A DNA stretch of 64,000 nt from Streptomyces sp. MNU76 (GTDB taxonomy: Bacteria > Actinomycetota > Actinomycetes > Streptomycetales > Streptomycetaceae), in contig NZ_JAJKLK010000019.1 of assembly GCF_020982545.1 (NCBI RefSeq), positions 930,001 to 994,000 of the forward strand, given 5' to 3'. Positions 44,126-54,878 of the stretch are shown one piece after another (the stretch's first letter is position 1; every line of letters begins with the position of its first letter). Under the pieces are notes generated by a model that was not told the DNA's origin, did no database searches, and saw nothing but the letters and a program-made list of their open reading frames with translations. The translations under genes and the position numbers were made by a program.

Positions 44126-44812
44126 GTGCTGGGGGACGACGCGGAGCTGACCGCCGCGGTGCTTGCGGCACAGGACGGGGACGAGACCGCGTTCCGGACT
44201 GTGTACCGCTCGGTGCACCCACGGCTGCTCGGGTACGTGCGCACGCTGGTCGGCGATCCGGACGCGGAGGACGTCACCTCCGAGTCCTGGCTCCAGATAG
44301 CCCGTGACCTGGAGCGGTTCAGCGGTGACGCCGACCGGTTCCGCGGCTGGGCCGCGCGGATCGCCCGCAACCGGGCCCTCGACCACATACGCATGCGGGG
44401 GCGCAGGCCCGCGATAGGCGGCGACGAGGCCGAGCTGACCGGCAGGGCCGCCGAGTCCGACACGGCCGGCGAGGCGATGGAGGCCCTGGCCACCGGCCGC
44501 ACGCTCTCCCTCATCGCCCAGCTGCCGCAGGACCAGGCGGAGGCGGTGGTCCTGCGGGTCGTCGTCGGACTCGACGCGAAGACCGCGGCCGCGACCCTGG
44601 GCAAGCGCGCGGGAGCCGTACGGACGGCCGCGCACCGGGGTCTGAAACGGCTCGCCGAACTGATCGGGGAGAATCCGGAGACGGCCGGTGATGCCGACCC
44701 GGAGTCCGGAGATCCGCTGGACGCCGTACCCCCACCGAGAGGGCCGCGCGCACGCGCGGCTTCGTCCGCCGGTGTGACGCATACGCGTTGGCGGACGCAG
44801 AAGGATGTGTGA
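44126..44812 (+). CDS. ECF RNA polymerase sigma factor, second paralogue
   Basis: A 228-residue ECF factor close to the one at 42169. Region 2: VYRSVHPRLLGYVRTLVGDP, AEDVTSESWLQIARDLERFS and FRGWAARIARNRALDHIRMR. Region 4: LPQDQAEAVVLRVVVGLDAK and RAGAVRTAAHRGLKRLAELI. The C-terminus adds about 40 residues rich in Pro and Asp. GTG at 44126 has GAGGGG 9 bp upstream; longer starts rich in Thr/Arg are possible. The stop overlaps the ATG of the next gene (TGATG). The pair with the first sigma factor suggests a tandem duplication of a two-gene module. Confidence 0.9.
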   Translation: MLGDDAELTAAVLAAQDGDETAFRTVYRSVHPRLLGYVRTLVGDPDAEDVTSESWLQIARDLERFSGDADRFRGWAARIARNRALDHIRMRGRRPAIGGDEAELTGRAAESDTAGEAMEALATGRTLSLIAQLPQDQAEAVVLRVVVGLDAKTAAATLGKRAGAVRTAAHRGLKRLAELIGENPETAGDADPESGDPLDAVPPPRGPRARAASSAGVTHTRWRTQKDV

Positions 44813-46139
44813 TGGCCGACGAGCAGTACAGGTGGCTCAACCGCGACGCCGCGGAGCGGCTGCTGCGTGGGGAGCCCCTCGAAGCCGTCGACGCCGACAC
44901 CCGTGACCGTGCCGCCCGGCTCGCCGAGGCGCTCGGCGCGCTGACCGCCGATGTCGCCCCGGTGTCCTCGCGGAGCCCCGAACTCCCCGGTGAGGAAGCG
45001 GCGTTGGCCGCCTTCCGCAGCGCGCGAACAGCGCGCGCGTCCGACGCGACCACGTCCGCCACCTCTGCCACCTCTGTCTCCTCCACCTCCGCCCGTTCCG
45101 CCCTCTCGTCCGACGGCGGGCGGGCCGTGGAGCCCGGCCGTGGCAGTGGCAGCCGTAAGCGCACCGCCGACGCGCCCGCCGCCGACGCGGGGCTCGTCCG
45201 CCTGGGACGTCCCGGGCGCCCGGCAGGGGTCGACGGACACCGGGCCCGTTGGGGCCGGCCGGTACGGTTCGGGCTGGTCGCGGCCGTGGCCGCCGGGATG
45301 CTCGGCGGCGTCGCGGTCGCGGTCGGCGGCGGTGCGCTGACCGCGTTCCGCGACGGCGAACCGGAACCCTCCGCCACCGTCTCCGCCGGCCAGTCGCCGG
45401 ACCGGCCGCTGCTGTCGCCGTCACCGAAAGCGCAGGACGGCGACGGCCGACGGGGGGCGTGGGGCGACACGAAACCCGAGATGACCCCGGACGGCTCCGC
45501 GCAGGGCGACGGCCCCTCCGGTGACGGCTCCGACGGCACCGACGAGGACGGGCGGACCGGGGACTCCGGGAAGAACGGCACCCCCGGTCAGGAGTGGTGG
45601 AACAAGGTCCTCTCCGCCTGCCGTGACGTCCGCGACGGCAAGGGCCTGGGGGCCGACCGTCGGCGCAGCCTCGAGGACGCGGCGGGCGGCAACGGCAAGG
45701 GGCAGCTGAAGCGGTACTGCGAGGGCGTCCTGGCCGGGGGCTCCGACTACCCCGGCACGAAGAAGCGGCCGGGCGGGGCACCGGGACGGGCCGGGGCACG
45801 GGGAGCGGGTCCGGTACGGCGGACTCAGGTGACTCGGCCGGCCGGTCCGGTGGCGGTGACGGCAGCCCGCGGTCCGGCGGCGACTCCGACGAGGACGACG
45901 ACTCCCACCGCGGCGGGCACGGCGACGGCAAGGGCAAGAACCGCCCCGGGCACGGCAAGGGCCACGGCGACGGCGGCAAGGGCCAGGGCAGTGGTCATGG
46001 CAAGGGCCACGGCCACGGCAAGGGCGGCCAGGGGAACAAGGGCGGCAAGGGCGGCAAGGGTAACGGGGGCAACGGCCACCGGAGTCAGCTCGCCTCAGCG
46101 GCGCGGACCGAAGTGGCCGTCCGCATCACCCCCTCCTGA
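44812..46139 (+). pseudogene. Putative membrane anti-sigma partner 2 with Gly/Lys/His-rich tail (frameshifted)
   Basis: Coupled to the second sigma gene. Cytoplasmic N-terminus (MADEQYRWLNRDAAERLLRG), Ser/Thr-rich linker, one span (FGLVAAVAAGMLGGVAVAVG), an acidic outer linker, then a compact segment with two Cys, WWNKVLSACRDVRDGKGLGA and KRYCEGVL. After that the frame breaks: one base added to the run 45775-45778 restores a tail of about 120 residues such as GKGKNRPGHGKGHGDGGKGQ ending in RTEVAVRITPS at 46139. The tail is strongly basic and outside the membrane, so contact with anionic wall polymers or metal is possible. Role inferred from gene order. Confidence 0.65.
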
Positions 46140-46465
46140 CCCCTCCCGACCTGTGCTTTCGCACCCGTCACGAATTCTTTCGCGGAACGGGTAACACTTT
46201 TGGCGGCCCCGGCGCAGTAATGAGTGAGCCGACTGGTCATCGGCCGTCGCACTGAGCCGGGGTTCCCCCCGTACCTACGGCTCGTGCACCTCGGCGCGGG
46301 CGGGACACGTTCCCCCGGTCCCGCCCGCGCCTCATAACCCCCGTATTTCCCCGTGGTCCCCGTGACCCCGTACTCCCCCTGACGCGCCAGGCGCCCTCCG
46401 GCTATGCGTCATGTGACGCACGTCACGAATTCTTCCGTCACCGGACTTCTGTCACCGGGCATCCA
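46140..46465. other. Convergent intergenic region
   Basis: A 326-bp gap between the anti-sigma partner 2 gene and the leftward L,D-transpeptidase gene. It holds one strong hairpin (46293-46331) and otherwise no gene. Confidence 0.5.
46293..46331. terminator. Bidirectional hairpin terminator
   Basis: A 14-bp perfect stem, GGCGCGGGCGGGAC (46293-46306) and GTCCCGCCCGCGCC (46318-46331), with an 11-nt loop, between two convergent genes. Confidence 0.8.
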
Positions 46466-47400
46466 TCACCAGTACACGACGACCTTGTCGCCGCTCCTGA
46501 CCTGGTCGAACAGCCGCGCGATCGCCGCCTTGTCCCGGACGTTGACACAGCCGTGCGAGGCGCCGTAGTACCCACGGGCCGCGAAGTCGGAGGAGTAGTG
46601 GACGGCCTGGCCGCCGCTGAAGAACATCGCGTACGGCATCGGGGTGTCGTACAGGGTCGACCAGTGGTCGCGGGACTTGAAGTAGACGCTGAAGAGGCCC
46701 TCCCGGGTCGGGGTGTACTCCGAGCCGAACCGCACCTCGACCGTCGTCAGCGTCCTGCCGTCCACCATCCAGCGCAGCGTGCGGCTCGTCTTGCTGATGC
46801 ACAGCACCCGGCCCGTCATGCAGCGCGGATCGGGTGACGCGGCCGGCTGCCCGCCGTAGGCGTACAGCTCCCACTTGCCGGGCTCCCGCGTCATGTTCAG
46901 CAGCCGCGCCCACGTCACGCTGTCCGTCTTCCCGGTCCGCGGCAGCCCCCGCTTGCCCTGGAAGCCCTTGACCGCCTGGACCGTCAGGTCGTCGTACGTC
47001 CCCGTGGGCCCCGCGAAGAGCCAGGCGACCTGCCGCAGCCGGGCCTGCAACTCGCGTACGTCGAGGCCCTCGTCGCCCTGGGACCAGAGGACCGGGGCGG
47101 GGGTGCGGGGTGGGGTGGATGTGGGGAGGGAGGCGCGGTCGTCGGGGCCTCCTCGGGCGCCCCTTTGTCGTCGTTCCCGCTTCCTCCGTTTCCGCTTCCT
47201 CGGCTCCCGCCCGCGACCTGGTCCTCGCCGCCGCCGTCGCCCTCGCCCTGCTTCGGAGCGCCGTTCGGCGTGGCGCTCCCGTCGACGCGCACGGGCTGGC
47301 GCTGGCCGCCGTGCACCTCGATCCCCTGGGCCGTGCAGGCGCCGGTCATGGCGAGTGCCGCGATCGCGGCCACCGATCTCCGCATGTCCTTGGTACGCAT
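46466..47400 (-). pseudogene. L,D-transpeptidase (YkuD) with peptidoglycan-binding domain, exported (frameshifted)
   Basis: A wall cross-linking enzyme that makes 3-3 bonds in peptidoglycan. The N-terminus (MRTKDMRRSVAAIAALAMTG then AC) is a lipoprotein-like signal, followed by a Gly/Pro-rich linker. The peptidoglycan-binding domain (ELQARLRQVAWLFAGPTGTY, VKGFQGKRGLPRTGKTDSVT) and the YkuD domain are in the next frame. The catalytic motif is HYSSDFAARGYYGASHGCVN with the nucleophile Cys. Adding one base at 47094-47097 gives PPPVLWSQGDEGLDVRELQA and a protein of about 311 residues. ATG 47400 or 47385 may be the start. It is divergent from the acyl-CoA mutase gene. Confidence 0.85.
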
Positions 47401-47623
47401 CGGGGTCCCCGTCGTCTCATGATCGGCCGCGTCCGGTCGTTCTTCCCGGACAGGTTGCCCGGACGTGAGCCGTCGCGAACAAACGGGCATGGTTGTGAGC
47501 AAGGTCCCAGCCAGGGGCACTCCACCGGACCAACGGTCGCCGCTACAGTCCGACGCCAAGGCCGTTGTACTGACGAGTAACAAGCGAGCATCCGAAGCGA
47601 CGAGCAAGACGGAGGCACACATC

Positions 47624-49204
<1,581 letters not shown>

Positions 49205-49214
49205 CCGCTCGTGC

Positions 49215-49275
49215 GTGAGCCGCGGCCGATCGCGATCGACCGCGGCTCACCGCGGCCGATCGCGATCGACCGCGG
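49215..49275. repeat. Tandem palindromes with CGATCGCGATCG core
   Basis: The unit CCGCGGCCGATCGCGATCGA followed by CCGCGG occurs twice, 49220-49245 and 49250-49275. Each unit is a near-perfect palindrome, and 49215-49250 forms a longer one (GTGAGCCGCGG to CCGCGGCTCAC). It lies just after the mutase stop, so it may act as terminator, or as a recognition site. Confidence 0.75.
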
Positions 49276-49374
49276 CCGCCTTCCGGCCGCCCTTTTGTCT
49301 GGCTCTCGTCTGGTATTCGTCTGGCTTCGGACGGGCATATCGGGATGTCGGACCCCCGTGCGACACTCCTTCTC

Positions 49375-50028
49375 ATGTTCGGTGTCATCGACCTCCCCAC
49401 CTATCTGGCGGGCCTCGTCCTGATCGTGCTGCTGCCCGGCCCCAACTCCCTCTACGTGCTGTCCGTGGCCGCCCGGCGCGGGATACGGACCGGGTATCGG
49501 GCCGCCGCCGGCGTATGGGTCGGCGACACCGTGCTGATGACCTTGTCGGCGGCGGGAGTGGCCTCGCTGCTGCAGGCCAACGCCGTGCTGTTCGGGATCG
49601 TGAAGTACGCGGGCGCCGGCTATCTGTCGTGGCTGGCGATCGGGATGCTGCGGGCCGCGTGGGCGATGTGGCGCAGCCGCCGCGAGCGGGTCGTGCAGGG
49701 GCCGGGCGAGGAGGTCGCGGAGGGCGAGCGGCCGTTCCGGCGGGCCCTGGTGATCAGTCTGCTGAACCCGAAGGCGATCCTCTTCTTCGTCGCCTTCTTC
49801 GTGCAGTTCGTGGACCCGGGCTATGCCTACCCGGCCCTCTCCTTCGTGGTCCTCGGCGCCTTCGCCCAGCTCGCCAGCTTCCTCTACTTGAGCGCGCTGA
49901 TATTCAGCGGCACCAGGCTGGCCGCCACGTTCCGCCGCCGGAAGCGACTGTCGGCGGGGGCGACCTCGGCGGCGGGTGCCCTGTTCCTGGGATTCGCGGT
50001 CAAGCTGTCGCTCGCGAGCAGCGCCTAG
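49375..50028 (+). CDS. LysE/LeuE-family amino-acid exporter
   Basis: A 217-residue membrane exporter with about six spans. It begins MFGVIDLPTYLAGLVLIVLL and has the family motif LPGPNSLYVLSVAARRGIRT, closest to the LeuE leucine exporters. Further signatures are AAGVWVGDTVLMTLSAAGVA, YAGAGYLSWLAIGMLRAAW and SLLNPKAILFFVAFFVQFVD. ATG at 49375 is preferred; an in-frame ATG at 49345 is possible. It converges on the methyltransferase gene, which ends just beyond it. Confidence 0.9.
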   Translation: MFGVIDLPTYLAGLVLIVLLPGPNSLYVLSVAARRGIRTGYRAAAGVWVGDTVLMTLSAAGVASLLQANAVLFGIVKYAGAGYLSWLAIGMLRAAWAMWRSRRERVVQGPGEEVAEGERPFRRALVISLLNPKAILFFVAFFVQFVDPGYAYPALSFVVLGAFAQLASFLYLSALIFSGTRLAATFRRRKRLSAGATSAAGALFLGFAVKLSLASSA

Positions 50029-51014
50029 CCTCTCCGCGCCCCCGGCCCGCCCCGGCTCACCTCACCGCCCCGGCTCACCTCACCGGCCGGTTCGCCGCGC
50101 GCGCCTTCCTGATCGCCCTCGTCACCACCGGAGGCAGCAGGTCCGCGGCCAGCTTCCGGGCGGGGCTCCGGGCGGGCGGGGCGGGCCGAGGGCTGGGGTG
50201 CGGGCGCGGCCGGGGCGGGTGCCGGCGGCGCGGGCTCGGTCCAGTGGCGGGACTTCGGGAAGGCCGGGGCCTTCATGCCCTTGGACTTCAGGCGCAGGAT
50301 GCGGTGACCGGCGGCTTGCTGGTTGCTGAGGTGGCAGTCGTCCCGGTCCGCGACCATGGCGAGCAGCGCCTCCTGGAGGGGTTCGGGGTCGTCCCAGGTG
50401 CCGTACAGCTTCTGCGTGCTGAGGCAGACGGGGTTGAGGCCCCGGTTGAGGACGGCCTCCCATGCGGCGATGGAGACGCCCGGTGTGTGCTCCGAGCGGA
50501 AGTCGTCGAGGACGACGAGGCCGCCGGGCAGGAGGATGTCCCGGGCGGCGGTGATGTCGGCCTCGACGTGCTCGTACAGGTGCGAGGCGTCGATGTGCAC
50601 GAAACGGCAGGAGCGCGGCTTGACCTCGCCGGGGACGACCGAGCTGGGACCCTGCAGCACCCGCGGCAGCTCGTCGTGGAAGGAGAGGTAGTTCGCCTCG
50701 AAGGCCCGGCGGGTGAGCGTGCTGCGGTACGACTTGGTGGCCTCCGCCGCGTTGGCGTCGTCCGGTGCGTCGCTCTCGAAGAGGTCGCAGACCGTGTAGG
50801 CCTCGCCCTCCTGGAGATGGTGGCCGAGGAAGATGGCGCTCTTGCCCATGTAGACGCCGACCTCCAGGAGGTCGCCCCTCTCGCCCGCTGCCTCCTGCCG
50901 GTTCAGGAACCAGTCGAAGAGCAGCTGGTCGAGCACCGGGAACCAGCCGGGGACGTCGTCGAGCTCACGGGGAAGTCGGATCGTGCCGTGTTCAGAGGTC
51001 ATTTCATAGGTCAT
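50025..51014 (-). CDS. Class I SAM-dependent methyltransferase (frame breaks in the tail)
   Basis: A TylF/macrocin-O-methyltransferase-like or Methyltransf_24-type enzyme. The SAM loop is LLEVGVYMGKSAIFLGHHL, with later motifs FVHIDASHLYEHVEADITAA and LLPGGLVVLDDFRSEHTPG. The catalytic domain, about 250 residues, is intact. The raw tail is Pro/Ala/Gly-rich and runs to 50025, meeting the convergent exporter gene. Adding two bases near 50155-50190 gives a better tail, RKLAADLLPPVVTRAIRKAR then AANRPVR, ending at 50075. As it lies with surface-polymer genes, it may methylate a sugar or lipid-linked glycan. The start (51014 or 51002) is uncertain. Confidence 0.8.
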   Translation of the reverse strand: MTYEMTSEHGTIRLPRELDDVPGWFPVLDQLLFDWFLNRQEAAGERGDLLEVGVYMGKSAIFLGHHLQEGEAYTVCDLFESDAPDDANAAEATKSYRSTLTRRAFEANYLSFHDELPRVLQGPSSVVPGEVKPRSCRFVHIDASHLYEHVEADITAARDILLPGGLVVLDDFRSEHTPGVSIAAWEAVLNRGLNPVCLSTQKLYGTWDDPEPLQEALLAMVADRDDCHLSNQQAAGHRILRLKSKGMKAPAFPKSRHWTEPAPPAPAPAAPAPQPSARPARPEPRPEAGRGPAASGGDEGDQEGARGEPAGEVSRGGEVSRGGPGARRG

Positions 51015-51179
51015 GAGGACGGAAGACCTTCTTGCGTCGACGAGGCGAACCGGCGAACGGGCCAGGAACCTATGAGATGCCTATGGCCCGGTCAAGGATG
51101 CTGCGGAGCCTCTCCGCGGAAGCGTTTTCGAATCCTCGCGTCGCATGAACAGTGGGCCAATTCCAGGTTCCGGGACCCT

Positions 51180-52364
51180 TCAGCGGCGGCGTCCACCGAG
51201 CGACGTCCGCAGCAGCGGCTGCAACGGACGTTCGACCCACCGGTGCAGCAGCCAGGCGAGCGTCAGCATCAGCGCCACGGTGAGCGCGACGGTCAGGGCC
51301 GACGGAACGCCCAGTCCCTGGTGCAGTGCCCGCACCACCGGCCAGCCCAGGTGCTCGTGCACCAGGTAGAAGGGGTACGTCAGGGCCCCCGCGGTGGTCA
51401 GCCAGGGCCAGTCGACGCGGTTCAGCAGGCCCAGCGCCACGGCACCCACGGCCACGAAGCCGACGGTGACGGCGACGATGATGCCGAGCTGGGAGCGGTA
51501 GGAGAAGTAGTCCGCGTTCGGGGCGTGCCACATCGCCTCGACCGTCTGGTACTGGCTCAGCAGCAGACTGAAGACCACGATCAGCCAGGCCGCGGTGTCC
51601 CGGCGGTCGCGGTGCACCAGATAGAGGCCCATGCCCCCGATGAACAGGGACGCGTACTCCGGCATCAGGACCATGTCCAACAGCGGCTCCTTCGCCCCGT
51701 GCGCGAGCACCGAGGCCAGGGTCCAGCCTCCGCAGAACCAGATCACCCGTCTGCGGGTCACCCCGGGCAGCACCACGCACAGCGCGAACAGGACGTAGAA
51801 GCGGACCTCCGCCCACAACGTCCAGCACACGCCGAGGACGCGGTCCGCGCCGAGTGGCATCTGCAGCATCGTGAGGTTCACCAGGAACTCGCTGACCGAC
51901 ACCCGTGCGAAGGCGAAGCCCGGCAGCGCGAACACCGCCGCCACCAGGATCACCGCCGCCCAGTACGCCGGCAGCAGCCGGGCCGCCCGGGAGGCGAGGA
52001 ACGCCTGCACCGAACGGCCCCAGCCGCTGGCGCAGATCACGAACCCGCTGATCACGAAGAAGGCCTGCACCCCGGCCCAGCCATAGGCGAGCCAGCTGTG
52101 GGCGGTGGGGAACTGCAGGGCGGGCGAGGCCCCCCAGGCCTTCGCGATCTCACCGTCACGCCCACCGTAGTGATAAGCGGCGACGGCGAGAGCGGCGACC
52201 AGCCGCAAGCCGTCGAGCGCATAGAGCCGGGGTCGAGGGTTGGCCGCGCCCCTGTCGGGGCGCGGGGCTGCGTCGATCTGCGGTTCCGCCGCGGGGCGCG
52301 ACGAGCCCCCACTCACCCGCACCCGCGACTCGACCCGGTCATCAACCTTGGTCGAAGAAGTCAC
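51180..52364 (-). CDS. Acyltransferase family 3 membrane protein (OafA-like)
   Basis: A 394-residue integral membrane O-acyltransferase. It begins with a charged N-terminus, then the family opening YALDGLRLVAALAVAAYHYG, in which His is the likely catalytic residue. About ten spans follow, including FVISGFVICASGWGRSVQAF with the R-x10-H-like loop SRAARLLPAYW, and LTYPFYLVHEHLGWP near the end. Such enzymes acetylate surface sugars. GTG at 52364 (VTSSTKVDDRVES) is chosen. It lies 7 bp after the polysialyltransferase-like gene, so they are co-transcribed. Confidence 0.88.
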   Translation of the reverse strand: MTSSTKVDDRVESRVRVSGGSSRPAAEPQIDAAPRPDRGAANPRPRLYALDGLRLVAALAVAAYHYGGRDGEIAKAWGASPALQFPTAHSWLAYGWAGVQAFFVISGFVICASGWGRSVQAFLASRAARLLPAYWAAVILVAAVFALPGFAFARVSVSEFLVNLTMLQMPLGADRVLGVCWTLWAEVRFYVLFALCVVLPGVTRRRVIWFCGGWTLASVLAHGAKEPLLDMVLMPEYASLFIGGMGLYLVHRDRRDTAAWLIVVFSLLLSQYQTVEAMWHAPNADYFSYRSQLGIIVAVTVGFVAVGAVALGLLNRVDWPWLTTAGALTYPFYLVHEHLGWPVVRALHQGLGVPSALTVALTVALMLTLAWLLHRWVERPLQPLLRTSLGGRRR

Positions 52365-52371
52365 CGAGGGC

Positions 52372-53706
52372 TCACCCCAGAGTCGCCCGCTTGAGCGACC
52401 GAGCCCGCCGGGCGACTCTCCGCACCGTCGCGTTACGCGGAATGAACGCGAGCTGCACCGGAATCCCACCGGGCAGCCCCAGCGAGGTCAAACGCCGCCG
52501 CTTGAAGTACCGCAGCGTGTGCGTGCTCAGATGCCGCGTCAGATACGCCTCGGTCTCCGCCCGCAGCGACGGGTAGATCTTCGACTGCATCGCGAACCCC
52601 ACCGCCCGGACCAGACTGTTGAGGTCGGACACCGCCGTGCCCGGCCGCTGCGAGGCGACGGCCGCCGCGTCCCCCAGCTCCGGCAGCAGCGCGTCCACGA
52701 TCGTGACGGGCACCCGGTTGCTGTTCTCGTACGGGGCGAGCCGGTCCAGCAGCGCGCCCGTGCCGACGCGTGCCACCGGCAGCCCGTACAGCGCGGAGGC
52801 CGTCAGCAGGGCCGTCGAGAAGCAGCCGACGACCAGGGCCGGACGCATCCGCTGGTAGAGCACCTCGGCGAGGACCGGCGTGTCCAGCACGGTCAGGTCG
52901 GCGCCGAGCCGCTCCGCCTCCTTCTCCAGACCGCGCGACCAGCGGGCCGGGGCACTGGGGTGCGGCTTGAACACGACCTTGGAGTGCCCGAGCGCGACGG
53001 CACCCTTCAGCATCCGTACGTGGAGGTCCTCCTCCTCCTCGGCGGTCAGGATGCCGAGCGCGGAGAGGTACTGGCCGAGCAGCAGCGCCGGCTCCTCGAT
53101 CGCGGGCAACTCGTCACCCGTGTCCACGAGTTCGGCCAGCACCTTCACGAAGGCGTCCGTCGGCACGATCTCCGCCCCGACCCCGAACTCGGTGAGCAGC
53201 AGGGGTTCGAGACCCGGTACGAGGTCCAGGTGGAGCAGCCGGTCGATACGGGTGCCGACCAGCGGGTCGATCTTGTTCCGGGTGGGGCCGTAGCTCATCA
53301 GACCGTCGGCGTACACGGTCACCGGCGCGCCGGTGAAGATCTGCGTGAAACCGAGCGCGGGGTGGACCTGGATGGACTCCACGGCCAGTTCGACGTCGTC
53401 GTCCCCCAGGTTCCACAGCAGCCGCAGATGCCGCTCCCACAGCGGTACGTCGTCCATGCGCGGGGACCAGCCGCCGGGGTGGAAGGGGGAGATGGTCTCG
53501 TTCCACGAGATCACCTCGTCGAAGCGGGACCGCAGCCGCTCGAAGCCGGGCATCTCGTCCGGGCCGGGGGCCGTCTCCGGGGTCGCCGCGTTGTTGGAGA
53601 CCAGCAGGATGCGCCGGGAGGCGGGGCGGAAGCACTCGGTGTCCAGGGCGGCGGCCAGCGTGGCCACGCCGTACAGGGTGGACGCCATGAAGATCTGCGT
53701 GGTCAT
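52372..53706 (-). CDS. Polysialyltransferase-like glycosyltransferase
   Basis: A 444-residue cytoplasmic glycosyltransferase of the bacterial alpha-2,8-polysialyltransferase type. It starts MTTQIFMASTLYGVATLAAA. The HP motif is seen as VVFKPHPSAP and the Ser/Thr motif as GCFSTALLTASALYG, the two signatures of CMP-nonulosonate polymerising enzymes. The substrate should be the CMP-sugar made by NeuB and NeuA-HAD encoded at 56291-58708. The ATG at 53706 overlaps the stop of the GT2 gene by four bases. It may build a polymer of Kdn or another nonulosonic acid on the cell wall. Confidence 0.85.
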   Translation of the reverse strand: MTTQIFMASTLYGVATLAAALDTECFRPASRRILLVSNNAATPETAPGPDEMPGFERLRSRFDEVISWNETISPFHPGGWSPRMDDVPLWERHLRLLWNLGDDDVELAVESIQVHPALGFTQIFTGAPVTVYADGLMSYGPTRNKIDPLVGTRIDRLLHLDLVPGLEPLLLTEFGVGAEIVPTDAFVKVLAELVDTGDELPAIEEPALLLGQYLSALGILTAEEEEDLHVRMLKGAVALGHSKVVFKPHPSAPARWSRGLEKEAERLGADLTVLDTPVLAEVLYQRMRPALVVGCFSTALLTASALYGLPVARVGTGALLDRLAPYENSNRVPVTIVDALLPELGDAAAVASQRPGTAVSDLNSLVRAVGFAMQSKIYPSLRAETEAYLTRHLSTHTLRYFKRRRLTSLGLPGGIPVQLAFIPRNATVRRVARRARSLKRATLG

Positions 53707-54680
53707 GCGGCGACCCCCGTGGCGGCGGGACGGCGGCGCAGCCGGCGCAGCCGGGTGGCGCGCTGGACGTCCATGGAGTCGAGGGCCTCGTCGAGCACGT
53801 CCTGCGGCATTCCGCGCAGCGCGACCGCGCTCATCGACTTCAGTTTCCGTGCCACCGCCGGCTCGAACCTTTCGATGGAACCCAAATGGTGGGAGATGAT
53901 CGCGCAATAGGTGCGCACGGCCTTGGGGAGGAGTTTGTCCGCGTCCCGGTCCTTCGCGGTTTCCGCGACGACCTGGTCGAATGCGCGAATGAAATCGAGC
54001 TGTCGTACGTCGCCGATCTGGGTCAGCGAGGAAGCCACACCGCGCCGGTAGAAGACGCCCAGCAGCCCCACCGTGGCGAACGAATCGGCCTCCCGGTGCA
54101 GCTTCCAGATCCACGGCCGGTCCTCGGCCGTGCGCAGCCCGTGGGTGAAGTGCAGCACGCCCTTGTCGACCAGCCGGCGGTGGTAGATGCCCGCCCAGGC
54201 GTACGCGTAGTCCACGGAGGTGGACCGGTCGGCGGGCAGGATCGCGTCGCGCGGGTTCATCACCACGCCCCGCCGCCCGTTGGGCACCCGGTGGACCGAG
54301 CGGGCCCGCGCGGTGCACTGGACATGATCCGTGCGCACGAAGTCGCAGCCCAAGTCCTCGATGGCGCCGAGCAGTTGGGGATAGTAGCCGGGGGCGAGCC
54401 AGTCGTCCCCGTCGAGGAACGTCAGGTACTCGCCGCGGGCCTTGTCGATGCCCGTGTTGCGCGCGGTCGCCAGTCCTCCGTTCTGCTCGTGTCTGACGTA
54501 CACCGCCCCCGGCAGCTCGCGCTCCGCGCGCGCGAGGATGTCCGGTGTCTCGTCGCGGGAGCAGTCGTCGACGAGAATGAATTCGAAGTCCTCACGAGCG
54601 TTGGCTCCGAGGCTCTTCAGGGTGTCGGGCGCGTATTGCTGCACGTTGTAGAACGGCACGATGACGGAGAGCTTGACCAC
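53703..54680 (-). CDS. Glycosyltransferase family 2
   Basis: A 325-residue GT-A fold transferase. It opens VVKLSVIVPFYNVQQYAPDT, has the nucleotide loop VDDCSRDETPDILAR, GGLATARNTGIDKARGEYLT and the DxD motif in FLDGDDWLAPGYYPQLLGA. GT2 enzymes add hexoses or hexosamines to growing glycans. I take GTG at 54680 (or 54677) as start, where homology begins, rather than GTG 54722. It forms a leftward operon with the polysialyltransferase-like gene and the acyltransferase, and is divergent from the DUF6716-like gene. Confidence 0.88.
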   Translation of the reverse strand: MVKLSVIVPFYNVQQYAPDTLKSLGANAREDFEFILVDDCSRDETPDILARAERELPGAVYVRHEQNGGLATARNTGIDKARGEYLTFLDGDDWLAPGYYPQLLGAIEDLGCDFVRTDHVQCTARARSVHRVPNGRRGVVMNPRDAILPADRSTSVDYAYAWAGIYHRRLVDKGVLHFTHGLRTAEDRPWIWKLHREADSFATVGLLGVFYRRGVASSLTQIGDVRQLDFIRAFDQVVAETAKDRDADKLLPKAVRTYCAIISHHLGSIERFEPAVARKLKSMSAVALRGMPQDVLDEALDSMDVQRATRLRRLRRRPAATGVAA

Positions 54681-54878
54681 CCCCGTGACGTTAGGCGGCG
54701 CTCCGGCATTCGTCTTGACCACCTGCTTGATGTCAGGTGAACGACGCGTGGCGGAACCGTGAACCAGATACTTTCCGGTGCCATTCGCGCCCCGATTCGC
54801 CGTTCGGCGATGTGCTGTTAACCCTTTGTTGCATTCGGGTTGGGCCGATCAACGGAATCGCTTCCTAGCGTCTTCGAT

